From the IMG/VR virus record IMGVR_UViG_3300027985_000918, positions 310,001 through 374,000 of that record: a stretch of 64,000 bases of DNA; one strand, written 5' to 3'. This document shows positions 24,369 to 32,393 of the stretch, in pieces. The first letter of the stretch is position 1. Each line of letters begins with the position of its first letter. The notes under the pieces are model-generated. The model was not told where the DNA came from. It did not search any database and saw only the letters and a list, made by a program, of their open reading frames with translations. The DNA is from a virus. The translations under genes and the position numbers were made by a program.

Positions 24369-24632
24369 TCAGTTCAAAGGGAGAGAACCGGGAGGCATAT
24401 TGAGCAAAGACAGGGTCGCCTGAAGGTGGGTGACCATAATGGGGAGAAGTTTCCGGGGAGCCCGCACTCTCGATACCACCGTTGCTCGGTTGACAGTTGG
24501 GCTGTACAGCAGAAACTCCAGGAACACCTTTGCGGGGATATCACTGTCCAGGACTCGGAAAGCATTAGCATACATTCCGAGTTCCAAACGGGGGTCGATA
24601 CTCACCTGGGCCATATTCCGGCTGCCGGTCAT
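24369..24632 (-). CDS. Small hypothetical protein
   Basis: 87 residues; AGGAGG lies 12 bases before the ATG. Mixed alpha/beta with a central LEFLLYSPTVNRATVVSRV and a basic patch. Divergent from the Nudix gene, sharing a 67-base promoter region with an operator-like inverted repeat. No function recognised. Confidence 0.65.
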   Translation of the reverse strand: MTGSRNMAQVSIDPRLELGMYANAFRVLDSDIPAKVFLEFLLYSPTVNRATVVSRVRAPRKLLPIMVTHLQATLSLLNMPPGSLPLN

Positions 24633-24657
24633 TCAGGACGCCTCCTGGAGTCACACC

Positions 24658-24685
24658 TTGACAGTACCAGGGTACTCTTGTCAGA
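24658..24685 (+). promoter_or_regulatory. Promoter/operator-like site with nested inverted repeats
   Basis: TTGACA (24658-24663, consensus -35) is followed by GTACC-AG-GGTAC (perfect 5-base inverted repeat) and TGTCA, which pairs with TGACA. It lies between divergent genes at 24632 (minus) and 24700 (plus). A host sigma70-type promoter with a repressor site is plausible; the -10 is weak. Confidence 0.45.
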
Positions 24686-24699
24686 TGCTGGAGGTTCTA

Positions 24700-25122
24700 A
24701 TGCAGAGATACGTGGCCGGCTTCATGTTCAACCCTTCGATGGACCATCTCGCCCTGGTGCGGAAGAAGCGCCCCCCGTGGCAAGAAGGACGCCTGAACGC
24801 CATTGGGGGGGAAATCGCTGAGGGAGAGGAGCCTCTGGAAGCAATGGTAAGAGAGTTCCAGGAAGAGACGGGGGTCTTCCATACGGAGTGGGAACCCACG
24901 GTCATCCTACACAAGGAAAATGTGTTCGAGGTCCACTTCTTCCGAGCGTTCTCCAAAAGAGTCTACGAAGTTAGGACGATTGAAGATGAGGCCATCGAAC
25001 TGCACCCTCTGACCCACCTGAATGCGGGACCCTCCTTCAGGACCATCCCGAATCTAAGCTGGCTCGTACCTATGCAGCTCGACCTCCACTTGGACTTCCC
25101 AGTCACCCTCTCCGAGAGATAA
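24700..25122 (+). CDS. Nudix hydrolase
   Basis: 140 residues from the ATG at 24700 (GGAGG 5 bases upstream); the longer in-frame extension back to 24430 is antisense to a better-supported gene. The Nudix box is complete: GGEIAEGEEPLEA followed by REFQEETGV, i.e. Gx5Ex7REUxEExGU. Hydrolyses a nucleoside diphosphate linked to some moiety; phage Nudix enzymes variously act on mutagenic dNTPs, ADP-ribose/NAD derivatives or RNA caps. Substrate not deducible. Ends before a convergent terminator. Confidence 0.9.
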   Translation: MQRYVAGFMFNPSMDHLALVRKKRPPWQEGRLNAIGGEIAEGEEPLEAMVREFQEETGVFHTEWEPTVILHKENVFEVHFFRAFSKRVYEVRTIEDEAIELHPLTHLNAGPSFRTIPNLSWLVPMQLDLHLDFPVTLSER

Positions 25123-25142
25123 ACCGAAACTACCCAAGAAGA

Positions 25143-25174
25143 GAGCCCCCCCCACAGCAGTGTGGAAGGGGCTC
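25143..25174. terminator. Convergent hairpin terminator
   Basis: GAGCCCC (25143-25149) pairs with GGGGCTC (25168-25174), extended internally by CCACA/TGTGG. It lies between the Nudix gene and the convergent gene ending at 25204; no strong T-run. Confidence 0.65.
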
Positions 25175-25203
25175 ACGAAAGTAGCGGAGCCCTTCTGTCG
25201 GGT

Positions 25204-26469
25204 CTACTCCGGAATCACGTTCTCCCGGCGCATTTCCTGCCTGGCCTTGACGAGAGGAGGGACATCCCCCGAAACGAGAGGAGGGAGGTTGTCGATGGAG
25301 GCCCTCAACTCGGCCTCCAGTGCCACCAGTCGGGCCTTGGCTTCCCTCTCCTGGGCTTCATGGAGGCTGCGGGCGGTCTCCAGCTCCGCCTGGGCCTTTT
25401 GAATTCTCTCCCCGGTCTCATCGAGATCAGAAAGGGCGGCCTCCAGCTCTTCCCTACGACGGGCGAACTTATGACGGATCATCGCCTGTCGCTGCTCTTC
25501 CCGTCTGTTCTGGGTAGCCTCCAGACCTGGCCCCCACTCCTTGTTCAGGTAGTAGGACAGAACCTCGCCCTGGCCTCGAAGTCCCAGGTACTGAGCCTCC
25601 TTATCCAGGATGGGGAGGAACTTCTCATCAAGGAAGAACAGCCGGGCCGAGCCGGAGGGCATCACTTCATCGGGGACTGTTTCCGAGTCGAGCGCATGCC
25701 GGGGAGGCTTCCGAACCGGACGTCTGTCATCGAGCAGGGTGTCCAGATCCAGCTCTGTGACATCATCGTGACGTCCGATCCCCAAAGAATCCAGGGGTAC
25801 CCCGTCCACCACCACCACAGGAGGACTAGGGTCGGCTGTCGCCACGAGGGGCTTCTCCGTAGTGACCCCACTCCTTTCTTGGAGGGGAAGGGAGAGCTGA
25901 CGGTTCCGCACCCAAGACCTGCCGAAGCGCCTAACGGTGTTGGTTGCCACCACAAGCTGGGCCCCCGTCTTCGGGCAGCGGACCGAAAAACCATTGCGGA
26001 GATCCCGCAAAACATACTGAGCCTGGCTCTCACTGAAAGGCAGGGTGTACAGTTTGATAGGCTCCAACTCCCCGTAGTCCTCCACGTTGATGGCCGCCAG
26101 AGTGATCAGGGCATACCCCCTCCTCTTGGACTCCGGAGACATGAGGTACGGGAGCCAGCCATTCTCCCGGAGCCACCGGCCGAGCTTGAACGCTCTGTCC
26201 CCCAAAGAAAACAGGGGCTCCGCCCCGGAAGCGTCCACCCGCACCAAGCCGAACTCAACCAGACGCATGAGGTGCGCAAACACCCGGTTGTAATTTCCCG
26301 ACGCCCGGAACGACTTGCCCGTGACCTCCGAAACCCGCTGGCCTACCTTCGGCATGTCGATGACGTCGTCGGGGCCGTACTCGAAGCAGGCCCCCAAGGT
26401 CAGAATGGTGCTCCATGTTGTACTCTCGACATTTTTCTCAATCCCAAATTTTCTGAAGATGTCCACCAT
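25204..26469 (-). CDS. Hypothetical protein with winged-helix-like N-terminus and long coiled coil
   Basis: 421 residues. Residues 15-100 look like a helix-turn-helix/winged-helix unit (VSEVTGKSFRASGNYNRVFAHLMRLVEFGLVRVD), the centre is mixed, and residues about 320-400 are a continuous charged coiled coil (RREELEAALSDLDETGERIQ and onward). GGGGGAG precedes the ATG. Shares a divergent regulatory gap with the metallophosphoesterase gene. Could be a DNA-binding regulator or a structural/partition protein. Confidence 0.7.
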   Translation of the reverse strand: MVDIFRKFGIEKNVESTTWSTILTLGACFEYGPDDVIDMPKVGQRVSEVTGKSFRASGNYNRVFAHLMRLVEFGLVRVDASGAEPLFSLGDRAFKLGRWLRENGWLPYLMSPESKRRGYALITLAAINVEDYGELEPIKLYTLPFSESQAQYVLRDLRNGFSVRCPKTGAQLVVATNTVRRFGRSWVRNRQLSLPLQERSGVTTEKPLVATADPSPPVVVVDGVPLDSLGIGRHDDVTELDLDTLLDDRRPVRKPPRHALDSETVPDEVMPSGSARLFFLDEKFLPILDKEAQYLGLRGQGEVLSYYLNKEWGPGLEATQNRREEQRQAMIRHKFARRREELEAALSDLDETGERIQKAQAELETARSLHEAQEREAKARLVALEAELRASIDNLPPLVSGDVPPLVKARQEMRRENVIPE

Positions 26470-26546
26470 GTTGCTCCCCCTGCTGGTATTCCTGGAGGGT
26501 CTACCCTTTCAGCTCTCCTACGGGGGCTACCGGAAGCCGAAAGTTC

Positions 26547-26578
26547 GTTACCCCCTAGGCCCCTCACCGCCTATAGGC
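26547..26578. promoter_or_regulatory. Divergent control region: shared operator-like motif plus palindromic TATA motif
   Basis: GTTACCCCCTAGG (26547-26559) is identical to 9607-9619. GCCTATAGGC (26569-26578) is a perfect palindrome and fits the GYYTATR promoter core on both strands, serving genes at 26469 (minus) and 26702 (plus). The rest of the 232-base gap shows no gene. Confidence 0.45.
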
Positions 26579-26701
26579 TGATCCTGATACTCCGGCTATC
26601 CGTTGCGGGTAGAGGGAACGCCGGGGTCATCGGTTTCGATGTCAGGCAGCACCCCGCTTCTGGTGCTCACTGGCCTGCAAAACGACTTCCAGGGAGTCAC
26701 G

Positions 26702-28222
26702 ATGAAGAACTGGTGGGAAGAGTACGCTGACATGTACTCCGACAAAATCGTTCGGGGAAAAATGTCCAACCCCCGCATCGCCACAATGTCTGGGCTTCCC
26801 CTAACCCATGCTGTATCCTTGGCCAAATACTGCCGGAAGGGGACGATCCCCAATCTCGACCTGGATGATCCTCGGGGAGACCACGACTCCTTCGAGGATC
26901 GGCTCCCCCCCGGAAACGACAGCCCCCTCAACCCGGAAATGGATGTCGATATCTCCGAAAAAGAGGCGTCCCAGTACCTCCTAGATGCGGACTACGTCTA
27001 CAACAAGGAAGACGACAGCTACGTCACATTCCTCCCCGGCATCCCCCGCCCGCTGAATCTTCCGGGTGAGGTTCATCGGGAGATCGTCCGGGCCTACAGC
27101 AACTATGACGACCAGCCAGCGAGCATCAACCAGATTGCCCGGACTGTGGGCATCCCCCGGAGCTGGCTGGTCAAGTACCTAAGGGTCCACGGGATCACCC
27201 ACGACTCTGAACCCTTCACCCCCGAAGAGTTGATGGTCCGCTCAGACGATGAGTTGGTCGAAGACGCACTCCAGCTCCGCCGCATGGCGATCTACAAGAA
27301 GCTGGAGAAGGCCAAATGGGCCGACATCCGGCGGGACGCCCTCAAGTGGAGGGACTTGGAAGCCCACTTCATCCTCCCCCTCCAGGCAGCTCTCACCGGA
27401 CGGAAAAACCCTGAGCCTAAACCCCTCAGCCTGAAACAGCCAACCTCCCCCTTTGCGGGGGTCGTTGGTCTCACCGACTTCCACTGGGGCAAATACAGCG
27501 ATCCTGAAGAGAACTTCGAGGCGTTCGACAAGGTCATCGCCCGGGAGAGGCTGTTCGCCGCCACTGAGGACCTGATCTCCAGGCTCCAGGTATTCGGCAG
27601 GCCCGAGAGGCTGTTCATCCCCATCGGCTCCGACTTCCTCCACATTGACAACCTCAAAGGCACCACCACAGACGGAACCGCCCAGGACATGGATGGAACC
27701 CCCGCTGAGATGCTGGTGTCGGGTTGCCAACTCTTGGAGGAGTGGGTGCTCACCCTCACCCAGGTGGCTCCCGTGGAACTAGTCCTCATGAGCGGGAACC
27801 ACGACCGGCTCACAGGGCTCGCCATCCTCTTGTACCTGGAAGGGGCTCTCCGCAACAACCCCCTTGTCACCGTAAAGCTCGACAGGACACCCAGAGTCTA
27901 TCGGTCCTATGGCAAGAACCTTCTGGGATTCGTCCACGGGGACGGAGTCAAGAAAACCACTGACATGGCGGGGCACATGGCCCGGGAGGCATCCCGCTGG
28001 TGGCACTCGGCCCCACACAAGACGGTGTACTCAGGTCACCTACACCATGAGAGAACTGAGACAGACGTGGCTTTTGGTGTGACCCGGAGGCAGGCCCCCT
28101 CCCTAGCAGGGGGGGACCGCTGGCACGCCCTTAACGGCTACGTAGGGGCCCCCAAAGCCATGCCCCTGTACCTCCACGACAAGGAGAAAGGGTTGGTCAC
28201 CGTGCTCTACAGCCCCGCCTGA
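26702..28222 (+). CDS. Metallophosphoesterase with N-terminal helix-turn-helix region
   Basis: 506 residues from the ATG at 26702 (GGGAG six bases upstream). An HTH-like segment near residue 140 (SINQIARTVGIPRSWLVKYLRVHG) is followed by a calcineurin-like domain: GLTDFHWGK (DxH), IPIGSDFLHIDN (GD-type), MSGNHDRL (GNHD) and YSGHLHHERT (GHxH). The set of metal ligands is complete. Such enzymes are nucleases or phosphodiesterases (Mre11/SbcD, MPE families). The HTH fusion suggests site-directed DNA binding. It is one of the few plus-strand genes in a minus-strand region. Confidence 0.88.
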   Translation: MKNWWEEYADMYSDKIVRGKMSNPRIATMSGLPLTHAVSLAKYCRKGTIPNLDLDDPRGDHDSFEDRLPPGNDSPLNPEMDVDISEKEASQYLLDADYVYNKEDDSYVTFLPGIPRPLNLPGEVHREIVRAYSNYDDQPASINQIARTVGIPRSWLVKYLRVHGITHDSEPFTPEELMVRSDDELVEDALQLRRMAIYKKLEKAKWADIRRDALKWRDLEAHFILPLQAALTGRKNPEPKPLSLKQPTSPFAGVVGLTDFHWGKYSDPEENFEAFDKVIARERLFAATEDLISRLQVFGRPERLFIPIGSDFLHIDNLKGTTTDGTAQDMDGTPAEMLVSGCQLLEEWVLTLTQVAPVELVLMSGNHDRLTGLAILLYLEGALRNNPLVTVKLDRTPRVYRSYGKNLLGFVHGDGVKKTTDMAGHMAREASRWWHSAPHKTVYSGHLHHERTETDVAFGVTRRQAPSLAGGDRWHALNGYVGAPKAMPLYLHDKEKGLVTVLYSPA

Positions 28223-28388
28223 TTAGTCGAGAACGACCAACTTCGGATCCGGCCTGAACCCCACCGTGATCTCCCACATCTCCCTGCGACCTCCATGCCC
28301 TTCGGGGAGCAGACTTTCGGAGGAACCCTCAGCTCATCCTCAGCATCCTTGTGGGCTGCATAGGCGGCCTGGATGGCCCCAAGCTCCT
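28223..28388 (-). other. Short, apparently frameshifted coding remnant
   Basis: Directly after the stop at 28389 one frame encodes ELGAIQAAYAAHKDAEDEL and KVCSPKGME, then a second frame encodes REMWEITVGFRPDPKLVVLD and stops (28223-28225). Both parts have protein-like composition, and joining them at about 28280-28290 gives one roughly 55-residue peptide. No normal start at its head; the second part has its own ATG at 28279 with GGAGG upstream (18 residues). A broken or shifted small gene. Confidence 0.3.
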
Positions 28389-28802
28389 TCAGTAAGCCAC
28401 AACCCCTTTCTCTCGGGGACGTTTTTCGATGTCGGAGATCCAGAAGACATGCTCGTCGCCCCCAACCTCATCCAAAGGCAAGCAGATGATCTTCTCGTAG
28501 TACGGGAAAGGCGGGGCGTTTACGCCCCCGCACTCCCGATCCCACCACTCCTGGAAGTTGCTGCCGCTGCTGTGAACTTGTGCCGATTTGACTTCTTCAC
28601 AGTCCAAAAAGGCCTTCGCCTTCTCATACCCGGCGAGGGACTTGAACAGGAAATATGCGTTGTACCACCCCGGAGAGGGATACGGGCCATTGTCGCCGCC
28701 GCCACACGCATTGGAGTGGTACTGGGTGATTACCTGAACCTCCACCCCCTGATCCCGTATCCTTTGCGCCCAGCCCACGATCTTTTTCTTCGAGTAATTC
28801 AT
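28389..28802 (-). CDS. Hypothetical protein
   Basis: 137 residues, N-terminal helix (KKKIVGWAQRIRDQGVEVQV), then YHSNACGGGDNGPYPSPGWYNAYFLF and ECGGVN with aromatic clusters. Five His/Cys in the middle might bind metal but no spacing matches a known finger. Own operator-like upstream region at 28851-28878. Confidence 0.65.
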   Translation of the reverse strand: MNYSKKKIVGWAQRIRDQGVEVQVITQYHSNACGGGDNGPYPSPGWYNAYFLFKSLAGYEKAKAFLDCEEVKSAQVHSSGSNFQEWWDRECGGVNAPPFPYYEKIICLPLDEVGGDEHVFWISDIEKRPREKGVVAY

Positions 28803-28850
28803 GCTAGACTTCCTTAGACGGGAAGGCCGTCGTTGATGATCAATCCCCCC

Positions 28851-28878
28851 ACTCTATTGTTTTCACAGGAGATCCTGT
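28851..28878 (-). promoter_or_regulatory. Candidate promoter/operator upstream of gene 28389-28802
   Basis: On the minus strand CAATAGAGTGGGGGG shares TAGAGTGGGGG with the phoH upstream site; just upstream lies ACAGGA-GA-TCCTGT (28865-28878), an inverted repeat with a 2-base centre. Position about 50 bases before the ATG. Confidence 0.35.
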
Positions 28879-28970
28879 ATCAGGGAATGCCCCAGAAGGC
28901 AACATCTTTTTTGACCCTTCCGAGCAAGCCTTTCAATCGGAAAAGGACGGGGGGCGGGTCTTGAAAACAC

Positions 28971-29005
28971 AAAAAAGCCTCCCCAGCCATGAGGCCGGGG
29001 AGGCT
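28971..29005 (-). terminator. Rho-independent terminator after the capsid gene
   Basis: AGCCTCCCC / GGGGAGGCT stem (28976-28984 with 28997-29005); on the minus strand the hairpin is followed by TTTTTTGTGTTTTC. Placed 44 bases after the stop of the gene at 29049. Confidence 0.9.
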
Positions 29006-29048
29006 CCTTGCAGGCCCCCTTTTCAGGGAACCTTAGTCAGGCCGCCGA

Positions 29049-29921
29049 TCAGCGGGTGACGGTCAGGCGGGCCAGGCCACGGGGGTTGTAGGCCCCGATG
29101 CCGAGGTTCTCAAACACAGAGAACCCGATGGTGCGGGCCTTGGGGTCGTCCGCCGAGAGGACGGTCAGCTCGGTACGGACCGGAATGCGACCGAAGTGCT
29201 CGGCTTCGCAGCACAGGTACACGGTCCCGACCGGAACGAGGCGGCTGACGACGATCTGGGCGCCGTAGATGACACCCATGAGACCCGTCTTCAGCAGGAC
29301 CGCCTGGGTTTCGATGTCCAGAATGTCCCGACCGAACTTACGGATGTCGGCATAGTCACGGGCATTCATGTACACCCGGGCCACACGGAGGTCCCAGCGT
29401 TCGATCAGGGCAAAGGCATCGGCCAGCACCGCACCGGAGATCGGAGCGATGACGGGGATGTCCGGGTTAAGCTGACCCGGCAGGCTGTCGAACCCGGCGG
29501 TGGCGATGGAGTCCATGATGGCGAAGACACGCTCGTCCTCGGCAGCCTGGACCTGCGCCCGAGCCAGATCCTGAGCACGCTCGATGAGATCGAAACGGCG
29601 CTCCTTGATCTGGGTGAGCGGGATCTCCGGGTTCGAGGCGATCTCGAACAGGGGGAAGATCACACGCCTGGGCTTCGTGATCGCCAGGATGTTCTGACCC
29701 TCTTCCCCTAGGACAAAGGCGGTGACATCCGGGTCCTTGTCGTAGATGGGGAGGGCCCCATCCGGAAGCTGTTCCACAAGGAACGTCTTGCGCCCGACGG
29801 CAGCGTAGTCACGCCGGGTGCGGAGGGGCGACGTCATGCTGGCGGCCAACTTCGCCCGTCCCATCGGGGTCTGGATCAGCTCGCCAATCAGACGCTGCTT
29901 AACTGCGTTGGTGATGGCCAT
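29049..29921 (-). CDS. Probable major capsid protein (HK97-type)
   Basis: 290 residues. Layout fits HK97-like major head proteins: N-terminal helix region, E-loop-like beta segment about residues 45-75 (FLVEQLPDGALPIYDKDPD), long helix 105-135 (ERRFDLIERAQDLARAQVQAAEDERV), then a beta-rich domain with VYMNARDYADIRKF and GAQIVVSRLVPVGTVYL, the peptide seen in many T4-like and giant-phage capsids. Strong terminator directly after, small decoration-type gene before, scaffold-like and protease genes upstream in the same direction. GGAGAG before the ATG. Confidence 0.85.
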   Translation of the reverse strand: MAITNAVKQRLIGELIQTPMGRAKLAASMTSPLRTRRDYAAVGRKTFLVEQLPDGALPIYDKDPDVTAFVLGEEGQNILAITKPRRVIFPLFEIASNPEIPLTQIKERRFDLIERAQDLARAQVQAAEDERVFAIMDSIATAGFDSLPGQLNPDIPVIAPISGAVLADAFALIERWDLRVARVYMNARDYADIRKFGRDILDIETQAVLLKTGLMGVIYGAQIVVSRLVPVGTVYLCCEAEHFGRIPVRTELTVLSADDPKARTIGFSVFENLGIGAYNPRGLARLTVTR

Positions 29922-29947
29922 GGTAGTTCTCTCCTTCTCCCGTCGGG

Positions 29948-30643
29948 TCAGATACGCTGGTCATAGACCAGTTCGTTCTGGGTGGCGTCCGGGGCCATCT
30001 TCAGCAGGCCCACGAGAGTGGCGCTGGCGTTGGCGTTATGGACGAACGACTCGGCGGACATGGCGATCACGTCTGCGTTGTCACGGCCCCCATCCGTACC
30101 GATCACCTCGGTCGGCATGAGGAAACCGTTGCGGCTGCTCATGAGCCTCATCCCGGCGATGTAGGTGATAGCCGCACCGGCCGGGCTATTGACAGCGTCG
30201 GCAGAGTTGGCGATCAGAGCCGTCTCGAACAGACCGTTCCCGTGTGTTCCGTTGCTGGACACGTAGGTGTTCTTGCCGGAGGCGGTCCCGGGGGTGTTCT
30301 CGAAGGCGTTCCCGTTGGCCGAGTTGATGAACACGCCGAGCGCCCGGAAACCGATGGCCTGGGCGTTGGCGGCTGCAAGGGCGACCTGGACGGCGTTAGA
30401 GCCGGGGCCACCGATGAAGTTGGAGCCGCCGTCCGGACGGACGAAGGCGACGGAACCGGAGAGGACTCCGGTGAGGGTGGTGTCCACCTGATCCGAGACG
30501 TTGGTCGCCACGGCGGTGGGATTGGCCTGGGTGAACGCATCGGCCGTCAGGACGCCAATTGCGTTCCGCACACCAATGTGCAGGGGACGCAGCGCCGAAG
30601 ACGACTCGGTCCAACCACCGCTGGCCTGTCCGAGAAGGGGCAT
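29948..30643 (-). CDS. Probable capsid-associated (decoration-type) protein
   Basis: 231 residues, Ala/Gly/Asn/Thr-rich, predicted mostly beta; no Cys. Ends 27 bases before the capsid gene, so both are likely expressed together. GGAGG 4 bases upstream of the ATG. Composition resembles head-decoration or tail-tube-like proteins, but no family recognised. Confidence 0.7.
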   Translation of the reverse strand: MPLLGQASGGWTESSSALRPLHIGVRNAIGVLTADAFTQANPTAVATNVSDQVDTTLTGVLSGSVAFVRPDGGSNFIGGPGSNAVQVALAAANAQAIGFRALGVFINSANGNAFENTPGTASGKNTYVSSNGTHGNGLFETALIANSADAVNSPAGAAITYIAGMRLMSSRNGFLMPTEVIGTDGGRDNADVIAMSAESFVHNANASATLVGLLKMAPDATQNELVYDQRI

Positions 30644-30732
30644 GATTTCCTCCGTTCTCCTTGTTTACAGGAGTTGGGTGATACAGAGCCGCCACCCACC
30701 TCGGATGGCAGCGCCTACTGATATGTGGGGTG

Positions 30733-30739
30733 CATAGGC
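30733..30739 (-). promoter_or_regulatory. Candidate TATA-type promoter motif upstream of the capsid operon
   Basis: Minus strand GCCTATG, 90 bases before the ATG at 30643, preceded by CAATAGAGTG, which resembles the sites at 6977 and 28851. Confidence 0.4.
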
Positions 30740-30760
30740 ACTCTATTGAGCAACCCCCCA

Positions 30761-30797
30761 GAAAAAAGAAGGCCCGGCCGAGAAACGGCCGGGCCTT
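30761..30797 (-). terminator. Rho-independent terminator
   Basis: AAGGCCCGGCCG / CGGCCGGGCCTT 12-base stem with an AGAAA loop (30769-30797); the minus strand continues with CTTTTTTC. Terminates the operon ending with the gene at 30835. Confidence 0.92.
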
Positions 30798-30834
30798 CGA
30801 GGATTCCAAAAGGAGGTTGGAACCCCTTGGGAGA

Positions 30835-32361
30835 TCAGTCCTCGATCCCAAACGCCTTGTTCACGTTGGGGGCGGACTTCCACAAATCGGACAGGTTATC
30901 CACCCTGCTGGAGGCAGTACGAGTCTGGTGACCCAGGCTCGTCACCCCCGTGCTAGCACGGCGGGGCTGCGGGAGCAGATCCAGATCCTCGCTCGCCTGG
31001 TGGCCGGGAAGGCCAGACGAGAAAATCTCGTCCAACAGGGCTTCGTCTGCGGCGGAGAGATGGATGCCCTGACCTTTGCTCAGACCCATCGGGTCGTGGC
31101 CGGAAACGTCGAAGAGGCTGGCGGTCTTGCCGTCTTCGCCCTCGTCTTCGCCTTCGCCCTCGCCCTCGCCCTCGTCTTCGCCTTCGCCCTCGCCCTCGTC
31201 TTCGCCCTCGTCTTCATCCTCCATGGACTTCTTACCGGCCTTCTTGTCCTTCTCCCAGGGCTTCTCGTCCTTATCGTCGTCGTCCTTGTCGTCGTCCTTT
31301 TTCCAGTTCTTCTTGAAGGCCTCGGGAACCTCGCCCGCCAGGACCATCTCCCCGCAAGCGTTCAGCATCCCGACTTCACCCTCAGTGAAGTCTTCCGCCA
31401 TCGCCAACAGGTCCTCCGACGGATCGAACATGGAACCCATCATCTCGTCGCAGGCCACGATGCCGTCACGATCGGTGTCCAGAGCAGCGAACAGAGCCTT
31501 CGAGCCGGTCCAGTCGGCGCCGAGAACGAACCCATCCTCGCCACCGCCGTGCTGGGCGAAGTAGGTGGCGATGCGGTTCTTGAGACTGGCAAATTTCCGG
31601 GAACCCGACTTGGGCTCACCCTTGCCAGGGGCGTCCGCCTCGTCACGCTCCTCCTTCTCCTCCTCCTCGGACTCCGCCGGAGGGTCGTTCTGGTCGGCGC
31701 CCTTGAGCTGAGCCTTCAGGCTGCGAAGCTCCGCCGCCATGTGCTGCAGCATGCCCATGACGTCGTCTCCGGGACCCTCGAAATCGTCGGCATACATGCC
31801 ATCATCAATGTCCATCACACCCAGGTCGTCATCCATCATGCCCATGTCGTCGTCGAACATGTCGTCGTCGTCGTCGAACCCGCCGAGGAACATGTCATCA
31901 TCCATCGCCATGAACCCGCCGCCGAGGCGCTTGAGGCTCGACTCGATGAACTTGTCCGGCAAATCCATCATGTCGAGGGCCTGGGACTCTACCTTGTCCT
32001 GGGAGGCCGCCTTGCCGAGCTGGTGCCGGGCGAGGACGAGACACTTAGCCGCCTTACTCGTGATCTGAGCGGACAGAGCAGCATCCTTCGGGACCCGGGG
32101 GTTCCGCTTGTGGGCGGGATGATCCTGGTCCTCGGAGTCATAGCCCGGAACCGCCGGGGGGTTGCCCTCAGGGTAAGGAGGCCGGCGAACGTCCTCATTC
32201 CAGGATGACGTGTCCCCGTTCTCGTACTGGTGGACGCCCGGATCATCCTGCGAGTGTGCAGGGTGGTCCTGGTCTTCCTTGCCGTAGCCGGGGACTGCGG
32301 GAGGGGCAGACGCCTTGCGGCTCGCCTGACCCCACGTAGTGCGATTGCGCTTGAAGCTCAT
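30835..32361 (-). CDS. Acidic scaffold-like virion protein with duplicated motif and EF-hand
   Basis: 508 residues. Two copies of PPAVPGY..EDQDHPAH (residues about 20-35 and 68-83), an extremely acidic Met/Asp stretch (150-200), a helix, an EF-hand loop DTDRDGIVACDE (about 300) and a long Glu/Asp/Gly low-complexity stretch (about 385-410), ending in a C-terminal segment. This composition and the place between protease and capsid suggest a scaffold or internal core protein that the prohead protease degrades. AGGAGAA before the ATG. Confidence 0.75.
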   Translation of the reverse strand: MSFKRNRTTWGQASRKASAPPAVPGYGKEDQDHPAHSQDDPGVHQYENGDTSSWNEDVRRPPYPEGNPPAVPGYDSEDQDHPAHKRNPRVPKDAALSAQITSKAAKCLVLARHQLGKAASQDKVESQALDMMDLPDKFIESSLKRLGGGFMAMDDDMFLGGFDDDDDMFDDDMGMMDDDLGVMDIDDGMYADDFEGPGDDVMGMLQHMAAELRSLKAQLKGADQNDPPAESEEEEKEERDEADAPGKGEPKSGSRKFASLKNRIATYFAQHGGGEDGFVLGADWTGSKALFAALDTDRDGIVACDEMMGSMFDPSEDLLAMAEDFTEGEVGMLNACGEMVLAGEVPEAFKKNWKKDDDKDDDDKDEKPWEKDKKAGKKSMEDEDEGEDEGEGEGEDEGEGEGEGEDEGEDGKTASLFDVSGHDPMGLSKGQGIHLSAADEALLDEIFSSGLPGHQASEDLDLLPQPRRASTGVTSLGHQTRTASSRVDNLSDLWKSAPNVNKAFGIED

Positions 32362-32393
32362 CGTGGTTCTCCTGTGGCGTACTGCCAGGGTTC

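Noticed and set aside
12872-24821. Several plus-strand frames over 300 codons opposite virion genes (e.g. 16691-18724, 20510-22840)
   Set aside because: They are antisense to the minus-strand operon, show Arg/Ser/Gly/His-biased sequence, and have no start context.
31130-31230. Possible DNA repeat array over the acidic stretch
   Set aside because: Short GAG/GAC/GGC codon repeats explained by Glu/Asp/Gly low complexity of the protein; no spacer structure as in CRISPR.
30730-32208. 492-codon plus-strand frame over the acidic scaffold gene
   Set aside because: Its repeated Val/Leu/Phe stretches are the reverse complement of Asp/Glu codon runs, and it starts inside a terminator.
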